From positions 682,001 to 746,000 of the forward strand of contig NZ_FNUY01000001.1 of NCBI RefSeq assembly GCF_900108245.1: a stretch of 64,000 nucleotides of DNA, in the 5' to 3' direction. The DNA comes from Allobosea lathyri (GTDB taxonomy: Bacteria > Pseudomonadota > Alphaproteobacteria > Rhizobiales > Beijerinckiaceae). Below the pieces are notes generated by a model, which saw nothing but the letters and a program-made list of their open reading frames with translations, was not told where the DNA came from and did no database searches. Below are positions 43,539 to 51,998 of the stretch, piece by piece; position 1 is the first letter of the stretch; the number at the start of each line of letters is the position of its first letter. The translations under genes were made by a program, and so were the position numbers.

Positions 43539-44243
43539 ATGGATATGTCTTCGATTTCTTTCGTCGATCCCCTGATTTGGGGGAAGCTGGTCGAGATCAT
43601 CGCGCTCAATATCGTCCTGTCCGGTGACAATGCGGTCGTGATCGCGCTGGCGTGCCGGGCGCTGGCGCCCAACCAACGTGCCAAGGGGATCGCGCTGGGC
43701 GCCGGCGTCGCCGTCGTCCTGCGCGTCCTCTTCACGGTGCTGATCGCGTCGCTTCTGAACGCGCCCTTCCTGCGCATCATCGGCGCGGCGCTGCTGATCT
43801 GGATCGCGGTCAAGCTGATCCTCGAAGACGGCGAGGGCGATGAGAACGCCGTCGCCGCCAGCAGCAAGCTCTGGAAGGCGGTGCAGACGGTTGCGATCGC
43901 CGACATCGTCATGAGCCTCGACAACGTGCTGGCCATCGCCGCCGTCGCCAAGGACTCGATTCCGCTGTTGATTGCGGGGCTGGTGATCTCGATCCCGTTG
44001 ATCGTGCTGGGCGCCTCGCTCATCACGAACCTGCTGACGCGTTTTCCGATTCTGGTATGGGCCGGGGCGGCTCTGCTGGGTTGGGTGGCTGGCGACATGT
44101 TCGACAGCGACCCTTGGCTCATCACGCGCTTTGGCGCGGATGCGCTGCACAGCCTCGAATATCCGGTTGCTGCTCTGGGCGCGCTTCTCGTGCTCAGCCT
44201 TGGCTACTGGTTCAAATCACGCCGGCCTGATCCGGCCCTCTGA
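43539..44243 (+). CDS. TerC family integral membrane protein (first of tandem pair)
   Basis: The 234-residue, seven-helix protein has the YjbE/TerC signatures LSGDNAVVIALACR (helix 1) and MSLDNVLAIAA (helix 4), whose aspartates are thought to bind a metal. TerC proteins have been linked to manganese export for metallation of exported enzymes and to tellurite resistance. ATG 43539 has GGAAGGGG 8 nt upstream; earlier in-frame starts at 43518 and 43497 lack one. The paralogue follows 19 nt after its stop. Confidence 0.88.
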   Translation: MDMSSISFVDPLIWGKLVEIIALNIVLSGDNAVVIALACRALAPNQRAKGIALGAGVAVVLRVLFTVLIASLLNAPFLRIIGAALLIWIAVKLILEDGEGDENAVAASSKLWKAVQTVAIADIVMSLDNVLAIAAVAKDSIPLLIAGLVISIPLIVLGASLITNLLTRFPILVWAGAALLGWVAGDMFDSDPWLITRFGADALHSLEYPVAALGALLVLSLGYWFKSRRPDPAL

Positions 44244-44262
44244 CACAGGGACAGACCGAACT

Positions 44263-45003
44263 ATGGATTTCTCATCATCCCAATTCTGGGTGTCGTTGCT
44301 CCAGATTATCTGGATCGACCTCCTTCTATCGGGAGACAACGCGGTCGTGATCGCGCTCGCCTGCCGGTCGCTGCCTGAAAAGCAGCGCAAGGTCGGCATC
44401 TGGCTGGGCGCCTCCGCGGCAATCGGCCTGCGCATCATCTTCGCGCTGGTCGTCAGCTATCTGCTGGGCGTGCCCTTCCTCAAGGTGATCGGCGGCGTGC
44501 TGCTGTTCTGGATCGCCATCAAGCTCGCCATGGGCGAGGAGGAGGTTCATGGCGAGATCGCAGCCAGCGAAAGCCTCTGGAAAGCGGTTCGCACGATCGC
44601 GATCGCCGATGCGGTGATGAGCCTCGACAACGTCATCGCGATTGCCGCTGCCTCGCGCGGACACCCTGAGCTGTTCATCTTCGGCCTGCTGCTCTCGATC
44701 CCGCTGATCATCATGGGCGCGCAGTTCCTGACCGCGATCATCACGAAATACCCGATCCTGATCTGGCTCGGTGCTGCCCTGCTGGGCTGGATCGCGGCTG
44801 AGATGCTGCTTAGCGATATCGCCGTTCTGCAGTGGCTCCAGGTCAATATGCCGAGCTGGGTCGCGCCTGTGCCCACCGATGTCAGCGCGATCGGTATCGG
44901 CCCTGCCAAGGTGCCGCACTATGTCAGCTCCGTGCTGGGTGCCCTGTTCGTCTGCGCGGTCGCCTATGTGCTGAAGAAGCGTCGTCCGGCTCAGACTGTC
45001 TGA
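44263..45003 (+). CDS. TerC family integral membrane protein (second of tandem pair)
   Basis: The 246-residue paralogue of the preceding gene carries LLSGDNAVVIALACRSL and MSLDNVIAIAAASRG in the same places. It differs by a longer loop before the last helix (NMPSWVAPVPTDVSAIG). The close spacing implies one operon. Retaining two diverged copies suggests they form a heteromer or handle different metals. A strong terminator lies 31 nt beyond the stop. Confidence 0.88.
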   Translation: MDFSSSQFWVSLLQIIWIDLLLSGDNAVVIALACRSLPEKQRKVGIWLGASAAIGLRIIFALVVSYLLGVPFLKVIGGVLLFWIAIKLAMGEEEVHGEIAASESLWKAVRTIAIADAVMSLDNVIAIAAASRGHPELFIFGLLLSIPLIIMGAQFLTAIITKYPILIWLGAALLGWIAAEMLLSDIAVLQWLQVNMPSWVAPVPTDVSAIGIGPAKVPHYVSSVLGALFVCAVAYVLKKRRPAQTV

Positions 45004-45013
45004 GCCTTCGACT

Positions 45014-45622
45014 TCAATCGAGAACGATTATCGCGGCGGCCAGGCTTTCCTGGCCGCCGTTTTTTATGAGGCGGGTGTCTCCCTCGATTCGTAGCTTGCG
45101 CACAGGGTCGGTCAGGAAGAACCGCTGCCCCGCCGAAAGCGTCACGGCAAAACTCTCCGGCGAGCGGGCAAAGCCGGTGCCCAGCGCCTTCACATAGGCT
45201 TCCTTGGCGCTCCAGATCTGCGCGAAGGCGGCGGCGCGCTTCGCTGCCGGCAATTCGAGCAGCGCCGCGCGCTCGTCGGGGTGCAGGCTGGCGAGCGGTG
45301 GCTCGGTCGTGCCTTCGATCTGCTCGACGTCGATTCCCGTCGGCCGCTGTGCCAAGGCGATGGCCACTACGCCAGCCCGTGTCGCCAGCGAGAGATGCAG
45401 GCCGAGCGGCACGGGCCCCAGCAGCAAGGGCTGGCCGCGTTCGTCATGCCCGATCTCGATGGCATCGTCGGGAAGCGCGAGCTGCCGGGCGATGATGCCC
45501 CGCGCCGTCTCGCGCCGGAGGCTGGAGCGCCCCGGCAGATGCTCCGGCCGTTGATCGGTCGCGATCAGCCAGGCGGCCGGCAGCGCAGTCGCGATCGCAT
45601 CGGGAGAGGTCAGCCAGATCAT
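45014..45622 (-). CDS. 4'-phosphopantetheinyl transferase (Sfp type)
   Basis: The 202-residue enzyme transfers phosphopantetheine from CoA to carrier proteins. The metal-binding GIDVE (Asp98, Glu100) and WSAKEAYVK (Lys140, Glu141) motifs are present, in the Sfp-type two-lobe arrangement. No polyketide or peptide synthetase is in the window, so its carrier protein is elsewhere. Start 45622 (MIWLTSP) is chosen by alignment, though no ribosome site is obvious. Its final codons overlap the terminator of the convergent TerC operon. Confidence 0.88.
   Translation of the reverse strand: MIWLTSPDAIATALPAAWLIATDQRPEHLPGRSSLRRETARGIIARQLALPDDAIEIGHDERGQPLLLGPVPLGLHLSLATRAGVVAIALAQRPTGIDVEQIEGTTEPPLASLHPDERAALLELPAAKRAAAFAQIWSAKEAYVKALGTGFARSPESFAVTLSAGQRFFLTDPVRKLRIEGDTRLIKNGGQESLAAAIIVLD
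45034..45065 (+). terminator. Terminator of the TerC operon, inside the PPTase 3' end
   Basis: CGGCGGCCAGG (45034-45044) pairs with CCTGGCCGCCG (45049-45059) with a 4-nt loop and TTTTTT after. It lies wholly within the coding sequence of the convergent transferase gene, so the same bases encode its last residues. Confidence 0.92.
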
Positions 45623-45735
45623 CGGCGGCAGGTTAGCTGCCAGCCCGCGCCCTGTCGCCGCCTTGCGCGCCGAACATGCGGTGCCGTTGTGGAAGCCCGT
45701 TGACCTGCGAGCCGCTTCGGCCTTTGGAAAGAGCC

Positions 45736-46461
45736 ATGACAATGCCCGAACCGAAGCCGCAGGCAAAGACCCTGATCACATCCGCGGGCATGCTGCTCGG
45801 TGTCCGCCGGGTGTCCGTGCTGATGCCGGGGATCGTCGTCTTCGCCGTCGCCTTCGGCGCGGCGGCGTCGGCCAAGGGCTTGAGCCTGTTCGAGACCGTG
45901 CTGATGAGCGCCATCGTCTATGCCGGCGTCGCGCAGCTGGTGGCGATGGAGCTCTGGCGTCCCGAATGGACCTGGGGAGCGATCGCCGGTCTGGCCGTCG
46001 TCACGGCGACCGTGAATGCCCGCATGGTCTTGCAGGGCGCCTCGCTGCAGCCCTGGTTCGCGCCTTACCCGAAATGGCTCAACGCGCTGCATCTCTTCTT
46101 CTTCACCGACGCCAACTGGCTGATCGGCACGCGCTACCATTCCGAAGGCGGGCGCGATCTCGGCGTTCTCGTCGGCGCCGGGCTCGCTCTGTGGCTGGTC
46201 TGGATCGCCGCAACCATTCCCGGCCATGTGCTGGGAGCGCTGATATCCGATCCCAGGGCCTATGGCATCGATCTGGTCATGCCGATCTTCTTTGCCGCCA
46301 TGATCGTGCCCCTGTGGCGCGGACGGCGGGCCCTGCTGCCCTGGGCGGTGGCGGGCGCGGTCGCCCTGGTCACGGCGAAGCTCGTCGACGGCTACGCCTT
46401 CATCATCGTCGGCTCGCTGTCGGGCGCGCTCGTGGGAGCGTTTTCCGATGACGCTGCCTGA
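45736..46461 (+). CDS. azlC: Branched-chain amino acid exporter large subunit, AzlC family
   Basis: The 241-residue membrane protein has seven to eight helices and the AzlC pattern AVAFGAAASAKGLSLFETVLMSAIVYAG (early) and WLIGTRYH. With AzlD it exports branched-chain amino acids and analogues. GGAAAGA precedes the ATG. It overlaps azlD by 14 nt and the pair is followed by a branched-chain aminotransferase, so the three genes fit a common role in leucine/valine balance. Confidence 0.9.
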   Translation: MTMPEPKPQAKTLITSAGMLLGVRRVSVLMPGIVVFAVAFGAAASAKGLSLFETVLMSAIVYAGVAQLVAMELWRPEWTWGAIAGLAVVTATVNARMVLQGASLQPWFAPYPKWLNALHLFFFTDANWLIGTRYHSEGGRDLGVLVGAGLALWLVWIAATIPGHVLGALISDPRAYGIDLVMPIFFAAMIVPLWRGRRALLPWAVAGAVALVTAKLVDGYAFIIVGSLSGALVGAFSDDAA

Positions 46462-46765
46462 TCCCGGCGCCTGGGGCGCGATCATAGCAATCGGCGCCAT
46501 GGCGCTGGCGACCTATCTGTGCCGGATCTCGGGCGTGGCGATGATGGGCTTCATCCCGCTGACCCCACGCGTCAGGCGCGGTCTTGCGGCTCTGCCGGGC
46601 TCGATCGTGGTCGCGACGGTGGTTCCCCTCATCGAGCGCCTGGGAATGGCGGCGGGGCTGGCCTTGCTGGCGGCTGTCGGCAGCATGGTGTTGCGGCGCA
46701 GCGAATTGCTGGCGCTGATCGTGGGCATGACCGTCGTGTCGGTCGCCCGCGCATTCGGCCTCTGA
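46448..46765 (+). CDS. azlD: Branched-chain amino acid exporter small subunit, AzlD family
   Basis: The 105-residue protein has four helices and the AzlD features ATYLCRISG and a final ALIVGMTVVSVARAFGL. The start overlaps azlC by 14 nt, the usual coupling of this two-subunit exporter. It lies in the inner membrane. It ends 124 nt before the aminotransferase gene. Confidence 0.9.
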   Translation: MTLPDPGAWGAIIAIGAMALATYLCRISGVAMMGFIPLTPRVRRGLAALPGSIVVATVVPLIERLGMAAGLALLAAVGSMVLRRSELLALIVGMTVVSVARAFGL

Positions 46766-46889
46766 TCCATCACCTGTTCCGATTGCTTCCATCACATCCC
46801 GTCATCACGGCTTGAGGGTCTGTCTGTTGACGCGGACGGGCGCGCGGCAGACGGTGGCCCGGCAGATTTGAGACAGCAGGAGTGCCTTG

Positions 46890-47753
46890 ATGGCCTGGTA
46901 TTCGCAGACATGGACCTGGTTCGAAGGAGCTTGGCACGAAGGTAATCCCGGCCTTGTCGGCCCGCGCAGCCACGTGATCTGGCAGGCCTCCTCCGTCTTC
47001 GACGGCGCGCGTTACTTCGACGGCGTTGCGCCTGACCTGGCCCTGCATGCCGCTCGTGTCAACCGCTCGGCCGCTGCGCTCGGCCTCAAGGCGACGGCGA
47101 CCGTCGAAGAGATCGTCGGCAAGACGCTCGAGGGCGCCAAGAAATTCACCAGCGGCGTGCCGCTCTATGTGAAGCCGATGTACTGGGCCGAGGCCGATGG
47201 CGTTTCGACCATCATCCCCGACGCGGAATCGACCAAGTTCTGCCTCTGCCTGTTCGAGGCGCCGATGGGTGATCCGGGCGTCGGCATGTCCGTGACGCAG
47301 GGCGCGTTCCGTCGCCCGACGCTGGAGACGATGCCGACCGACGCCAAGGCGGGCTGCCTTTACCCGAACAATGCCCGCGTCCTGCGTGCCGCCAAGGCCG
47401 CCGGCTTCGACAATGCGCTTGTGCTCGACATGCTCGGCAATGTCGCGGAGACCGGAACGTCCAACATCTTCCTCGCCCGCGACGGCGTGGTGAAGACCCC
47501 CATCCCGAACGGCACATTCCTGAACGGCATCACCCGCCAGCGCGTGATTTCGCTGCTGCGTCAGGATGGCGTGACGGTCGAGGAAACCAGCCTGCGCTAT
47601 GAGGATTTCGTGCAGGCCGACGAGATCTTCTCCTCGGGCAACTACTCCAAGGTCGTGCCGGTCGGCCGGATCGACGACAGGGTTCTCCAGCCCGGCCCGT
47701 TCTATCGCAAGGCGCGCCAGCTCTACATGGACTTCGCCCACTCCAAGGCCTGA
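46890..47753 (+). CDS. ilvE: Branched-chain amino acid aminotransferase family protein
   Basis: The 287-residue fold-type IV PLP enzyme begins MAWYSQTWTWFEG and contains the PLP lysine Lys153 (DAKAGCLYPNN) and the VAETGTSNIF motif after it. It interconverts leucine, isoleucine and valine with their keto acids. Members of this alphaproteobacterial subgroup are called BCAT, but D-amino acid or aromatic substrates cannot be excluded. AGGAG lies 8 nt before ATG 46890; the codon before it is an unlikely TTG start. Confidence 0.88.
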   Translation: MAWYSQTWTWFEGAWHEGNPGLVGPRSHVIWQASSVFDGARYFDGVAPDLALHAARVNRSAAALGLKATATVEEIVGKTLEGAKKFTSGVPLYVKPMYWAEADGVSTIIPDAESTKFCLCLFEAPMGDPGVGMSVTQGAFRRPTLETMPTDAKAGCLYPNNARVLRAAKAAGFDNALVLDMLGNVAETGTSNIFLARDGVVKTPIPNGTFLNGITRQRVISLLRQDGVTVEETSLRYEDFVQADEIFSSGNYSKVVPVGRIDDRVLQPGPFYRKARQLYMDFAHSKA

Positions 47754-47790
47754 GGCGGGCCGGCGGGCTTGGGCCTGCTGATTTCGCTTG

Positions 47791-47891
47791 GAGCATCGGC
47801 CCGAAAGTGGAATGCGGTTTTTGAGAAAAGCCGATGCAAAAACAAAGAGCTGGATCATCGGGCCGGATACGATATCCGGTCCAATGATCTA
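47791..47891 (+). repeat. Two-hairpin composite repeat (plus orientation)
   Basis: GAGCATCGGCCCGAAAGTGG starts hairpin 1, which ends AAAAGCCGATGC. AAAAACAAAGAGC links to hairpin 2 (GGATCATCGGGCCGGATAC facing GATATCCGGTCCAATGATCT). Its last bases CTA at 47889-47891 are the stop codon of murJ on the other strand. Confidence 0.9.
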
Positions 47892-49415
47892 GCGCAGCAG
47901 CCGGAGCAATCCGGCTGCCTTCAGCCCGCCCAGCACGATCGGCACGTAAAGCCCGGCGGCAACCAGGCCGGCAATCGCAAGCGCGACAAGGCGCGGCTGC
48001 ACGGGGAAACTCGCCAGAGCCGTGAGCAGGACGGGGGCGAGCACGCGGGCGGCGAGCCCCGCAATGACACTGCCGGCCAGCGTGATGACGACAAGGCCCC
48101 AGAGATGCCTGTCGGGCCGCGCCCAGCGTCGTCTGACGCCGAGCACAAACAGCAGCACGACATTGATCCAGGCCCCGGCCGCCGTCGCCAGCGCCAGCCC
48201 CGGTGCACCCCAGTCGCGCCAGAGCAGCAGCTTCAGCCCGACATTGGCGGCGATGGCGCAGAGCGAGACGATCATCGGCGTCGTCGTGTCGCCGCGCGCC
48301 TGGAACGTCGAGACCTGCGTGCGGATCAGCACGATCGCGGGCAGGCCGATGGCATAGGCGAAGAGCACGGCGCCCGCTGCCTGGCTGGCGGCGGCGTCGA
48401 AGCGTCCACGCTCGAACAGGGCGGAGACGATGAGTTCGGGGATGGCCAGGAAGGCGGCGGCAAAGGGCGCCGCGGCGACGATCGTCAGCGCCACCGCCCG
48501 GTTCTGCGCCTTGTCGGAGCCGGAAAGATCTCCGGCGGCGATCAGGCGGCTCATCGTCGGCAAAAGCACCGTGCCGACGCCGATGGCGATCACGCCGATC
48601 GGCAGCTGGTAAAGACCGCCAGCGTAGTACAGCGCCGAATAGGCGCCCGCCGGCAAGAGCGAAGCGATGATCGTATCGGCGAAGAGCGCGATCTGCACGC
48701 CCGCCGATCCGATGACGGCGGGTCCGAAGGCCTTCAGGAACGCCTTGACGTTGATGTCGAGGCGAGGGCGCGTCACCGCGGCAGCCACGCCCGCCCGGCT
48801 TGCCGCGAACGCCACCAGCAGCCACTGCAGCAGGCCGGAGATCGCGACGCCCCACGCCGCTGCATAGGCCGCGCTTGGAAACAGGAACGCGACGGTCAGC
48901 GCCGCGATCAGGCTGAGATTCAGCAGGATGGGCGCTGCTGCGGCGGCCGCGAATTTGTCGACCGCGTTGAGATTGGCCGAGAGCAGCGTCACCAGCGTGA
49001 TGAAGAGCAGATAGGGAAAGGTGATCCGGGTCAGCGAAACCGCAAGCTCGAAGCGCTGCGGGTCGTTGACGAAGCCGGGCGCGAGCATGCGCACGATCTC
49101 GGGCATGAAGGGCAGGGCCAGCGCCAGCAGCGCGATCTGGACGATCAGGTTGAGGCTGAAGACGCGGTTGGCGAAGAGCGTCGCCGTGGCCTGATCCGCC
49201 TGCTGCCTGATCCGCGAATAGGCCGGGATATAGGCCTGATTGAAGGCGCCCTCGCCGAAGATGGTCCGGAAATGGTTAGGCAGGCGCAGCGCGACCGAAA
49301 ACGCATCCATCATCGGCCCGGCGCCAAGCACGGCTGCAAGCACGATGTCGCGCACGAAGCCCGACATGCGCGAGAGCAGCGTGAAACCACCGACGGAGAG
49401 GATTTTTCGGAGCAT
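47889..49415 (-). CDS. murJ: Lipid II flippase MurJ
   Basis: The 508-residue MOP-superfamily transporter has 14 helices and the MurJ start FTLLSRMSGFVRDIVLAAVLG, with GEGAFNQAYIP after helix 2. It flips lipid II across the inner membrane for peptidoglycan synthesis and is essential in most bacteria. Conserved arginines (SRMSGFVRD; LRLPNHFR) are in place. The TAG stop is formed by the end of a repeat element. A second palindromic repeat lies about 100 nt upstream of the start. Confidence 0.95.
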   Translation of the reverse strand: MLRKILSVGGFTLLSRMSGFVRDIVLAAVLGAGPMMDAFSVALRLPNHFRTIFGEGAFNQAYIPAYSRIRQQADQATATLFANRVFSLNLIVQIALLALALPFMPEIVRMLAPGFVNDPQRFELAVSLTRITFPYLLFITLVTLLSANLNAVDKFAAAAAAPILLNLSLIAALTVAFLFPSAAYAAAWGVAISGLLQWLLVAFAASRAGVAAAVTRPRLDINVKAFLKAFGPAVIGSAGVQIALFADTIIASLLPAGAYSALYYAGGLYQLPIGVIAIGVGTVLLPTMSRLIAAGDLSGSDKAQNRAVALTIVAAAPFAAAFLAIPELIVSALFERGRFDAAASQAAGAVLFAYAIGLPAIVLIRTQVSTFQARGDTTTPMIVSLCAIAANVGLKLLLWRDWGAPGLALATAAGAWINVVLLFVLGVRRRWARPDRHLWGLVVITLAGSVIAGLAARVLAPVLLTALASFPVQPRLVALAIAGLVAAGLYVPIVLGGLKAAGLLRLLR

Positions 49416-49513
49416 TGCTTACCTTGGGCGGTCCGGGGCTTGAGCCCTCATCCTGCGAATCTGGCCTGAGAATAGGATTGAGCTTTCAACGGCCTCGCGA
49501 TCATCGAATGAAA

Positions 49514-49628
49514 TGCCGTCATCCCGGGCGTAGCGCAGCGAAGACCCGGGATCCATTCCGGAACACAGGTCGGCCATGCCTGGGAATGGATCCCGGGTCT
49601 CCCTGCGGTCGCCCGGGACGACGGCGTT
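49514..49628. repeat. Intergenic GTCATCCCGG palindromic repeat
   Basis: ATGCCGTCATCCCGGG at the left and CCCGGGACGACGGCGT at the right, with inner GACCCGGGATCCATTCC facing GGAATGGATCCCGGGTC, make a long imperfect hairpin between murJ and the GT2 gene. The inner 17 bp are perfect. Confidence 0.88.
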
Positions 49629-49727
49629 CTGGTGAAGACTATCCAAGCCGTTGATTCCGCCGCCTGCTTTCAGACCGGACTGTGGACAGCCGCATAACGG
49701 CGTCTCGAAGGATGGTCCAGTTCCCCT

Positions 49728-50762
49728 TCAGCGGATCAGCGGCGGCAGGGCGTCGCCGCGCGGGTGGTCGACGGTGCGCGCGTCGAAGCCGACGCGCTCG
49801 CCGATCAGATAAAGCGGCCTGCGCTTCACCTCGGCGAAGATCCGCCCGACATACTCGCCGATCAGACCCAGCGAGATCAGCTGGATGCCCGAGAAGAACA
49901 TGATCGAGACGATCAGCGAGGGGAAGCCGGGCAGGTCCGTCCCATAGAACAGGGTCCGGATCATGAAGTAGAAGGCCGTGCAGGTTGCGATGATGGCGAT
50001 GACGACCCCGGCCCAGGTCGCGACCTTCAGCGGCACGGTCGAGAACGAGGACAGGCCGTCGAAGGCGAAGCGGAACAGCTTGCGGAAGCTGAACTTGGAT
50101 TGGCCATGCTCGCGCTCGGCGACCTCGAAGGTCACGCCGACCGAGCGGAAGCCGACCCAGGCGTAAAGCCCCTTGGAGAAGCGTGCGCGCTCGGGCAGCG
50201 CCCGCAACGCATCGACCACCTTGCGGTCGAGCAGGCGGAAATCGCCGGCGCCCTCGGGCAGTTCGGTTTCGCCGAAGCTGGCGAAGAGGCGGTAGAACAG
50301 CTTGGCGAAATTGCGCTTCAGCCGGCCTTCGCCCGCGCGGTCGGCGCGCTGGCCGTAGACGTTGAGAAAGCCCTCGCGCCATTTCTCGAGGAACAGCAGA
50401 ATGGTCTCCGGCGGATGCTGCAGGTCGGCGTCCATGATCACGACCGCGTCGCCCGAGGCATGGTCGAGCCCGGCCGCGATCGCGATCTCCTTGCCGAAAT
50501 TGCGGCTGAACGAGACAGCGTTGATGCGCGGATCGGCAGCGCTCAGCAGCTTGAGCACAGACAGGGTCCCGTCGCGGCTGCCATCATCGACGCAGACCAG
50601 TTCCCAGGACGAAACCGCTCCGTCCAGCAGGGGCCGCAGCCGCTCGACCAGCAATGGCAGATTATCCGCCTCATTGTGGACGGGCACGACGATCGAGAGC
50701 TCAGGCCGGGCGGATTTGGCCGGAGGCACCGCCGAGGATGGTATGGACGACGTTTCAGACAC
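49728..50762 (-). CDS. GT2 family polyprenyl-phosphate-type glycosyltransferase
   Basis: From GTG 50762 the protein has 344 residues. A DPM1/ArnC-like GT2 domain carries SIVVPVHNEADNLP, CVDDGSRDGT and the catalytic DADLQHPPE, then two C-terminal membrane helices (about 240-262 and 275-298). Such enzymes load a sugar onto undecaprenyl phosphate at the inner membrane. The GTG is supported by AAAGGT six bases upstream; the longer frame lacks a signal. The divergent ChbG/HpnK-type deacetylase, about 270 nt away, may act on the same glycolipid. Confidence 0.88.
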   Translation of the reverse strand: MSETSSIPSSAVPPAKSARPELSIVVPVHNEADNLPLLVERLRPLLDGAVSSWELVCVDDGSRDGTLSVLKLLSAADPRINAVSFSRNFGKEIAIAAGLDHASGDAVVIMDADLQHPPETILLFLEKWREGFLNVYGQRADRAGEGRLKRNFAKLFYRLFASFGETELPEGAGDFRLLDRKVVDALRALPERARFSKGLYAWVGFRSVGVTFEVAEREHGQSKFSFRKLFRFAFDGLSSFSTVPLKVATWAGVVIAIIATCTAFYFMIRTLFYGTDLPGFPSLIVSIMFFSGIQLISLGLIGEYVGRIFAEVKRRPLYLIGERVGFDARTVDHPRGDALPPLIR

Positions 50763-50854
50763 GAATGACCTTTCGGCACCTACCGCTTCGACACGGGTGA
50801 CGCGCCCCGCACAGAACCGTAAAGCATGCGGGCTCACAAGCCCGTGCCGGGCTT

Positions 50855-50962
50855 TAGAGCATGATGCCGAAAAGTGGGAACCGGTTTTCGGATACCATCA
50901 TGCGCCCTCCAGAGTTCATGATGCCGAAAAGTGGGAACCGGTTTTCGGATACCATCATGCGC
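50855..50962. repeat. Tandem pair of hairpin-1 repeats
   Basis: Two copies of CATGATGCCGAAAAGTGGGA...CCGGTTTTCGG...CATCATGCGC follow each other (about 50855-50906 and 50916-50962). Each is a variant of hairpin 1 of the composite repeat, without the AAAAACAAAGAGC linker or hairpin 2. They lie between the divergent GT2 and deacetylase genes. Confidence 0.9.
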
Positions 50963-51030
50963 GCTCCATTTCGGACTACGTCATCGTCGAACTTTACAGT
51001 GTCGTGACTGAACCAGGGACAACAAACGAA

Positions 51031-51861
51031 ATGGCAAGCGGTTTTGTTCTCTGCGCCGACGATTTCGCGCTGACCGAGGGCGTCAGCCGCTCGATCCTGG
51101 ACTTGCTGGAACAGGGCAAGCTCTCGGCCACGGGCGCGATGACCAACCGGCCGCATTGGCGCAGGCTGGCGGGCGAACTCGGACGGTTCAGCGGAAAGGC
51201 CGATCTCGGCCTCCATCTGAACCTGACCTGCGCCGCGCCGCTCGGCAAGATGCCGCGCCTCGCAGCGGGAGGCGAGCTGCCGAAGCTGGGCGAGCTGGCG
51301 CGGGCTGCCGCGACGTCGCCCAGCGCGCGCAAGGAGATCGCCGCCGAAATCACGCGCCAGCTCGATGCGTTCGAGGATGCGCTGGGGCGGGCTCCTGATT
51401 TCGTCGACGGGCACCAGCATGTCCACGTGCTGCCCGGTGTGCGCCGCGCTGTGCTTGATGCGGTGGCGCGCCGCTATTCTGCCGGCGCGATCTATCTGCG
51501 CGATCCGGCGGACGCTGTCGGCGCAATCCGCGCGCGTGGCGTGGCGGTTGGCAAGGCGTTGACCATCTCGACGCTGGCGCTGGGCTTTCGCGGAGCGGCG
51601 CTGCGGCGCGGTATGCGCGTCAATCGCGGCTTTTCAGGCGTGGCGCCTTTCGATCCCACGCGCGATTTCGGCGCCGACCTCGCCCGTTTCCTCGTCCAGC
51701 CCGGCCCGGCCCATCTGGTGATGTGCCATCCCGGCTTCGTCGATGACGAGCTGGCCCGGCTCGATCCGGTGATCGCGACGCGGCCGATCGAGCACGCCGC
51801 GCTGGCGGCTTTCAGTCCGCCGGCAGCGCTGCCGATGGTTCGCTTCGAGGTCTTGCGATAG
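51031..51861 (+). CDS. ChbG/HpnK family carbohydrate deacetylase
   Basis: The 276-residue YdjC-fold enzyme has the metal and catalytic motifs ADDF (Asp10-Asp11), HLNLT (His62) and GHQHVHVLP (His128, His130, His132). Family members deacetylate chitobiose phosphate (ChbG) or hopanoid-linked N-acetylglucosamine (HpnK). No other hopanoid gene is near, but the divergent GT2 enzyme suggests a lipid-linked amino sugar. The ATG at 51031 follows an AGGGAC word 12 nt upstream. Confidence 0.88.
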   Translation: MASGFVLCADDFALTEGVSRSILDLLEQGKLSATGAMTNRPHWRRLAGELGRFSGKADLGLHLNLTCAAPLGKMPRLAAGGELPKLGELARAAATSPSARKEIAAEITRQLDAFEDALGRAPDFVDGHQHVHVLPGVRRAVLDAVARRYSAGAIYLRDPADAVGAIRARGVAVGKALTISTLALGFRGAALRRGMRVNRGFSGVAPFDPTRDFGADLARFLVQPGPAHLVMCHPGFVDDELARLDPVIATRPIEHAALAAFSPPAALPMVRFEVLR

Positions 51862-51998
51862 CCCCGGAAGTACAATTGACCCAGCGTAAATCGGGGCTTT
51901 CCGCAATCGATTGTTTACCAAGCTCGGGCAGGGTGAATGCGGGGGCTTGCCGGGGGCGGCTTCCGCAGTTGTGGCCGGGTCCTAGGAATATCAGCTCA

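Noticed and set aside
47769-47790. MGLLISL reading just after ilvE, like the start of the small membrane protein at 1585
   Set aside because: Only seven codons agree, no hydrophobic helix follows, and a repeat element begins at once; likely chance.
47769-49469. Long plus-strand open frame opposite murJ (566 codons)
   Set aside because: It is a high-GC shadow of murJ, rich in Gln/Arg/Asp, and begins with TTG inside a repeat region.
50362-51030. Upstream extension of the ChbG/HpnK frame
   Set aside because: The extension reads through the divergent GT2 gene and two repeat copies; the family start is at 51031.
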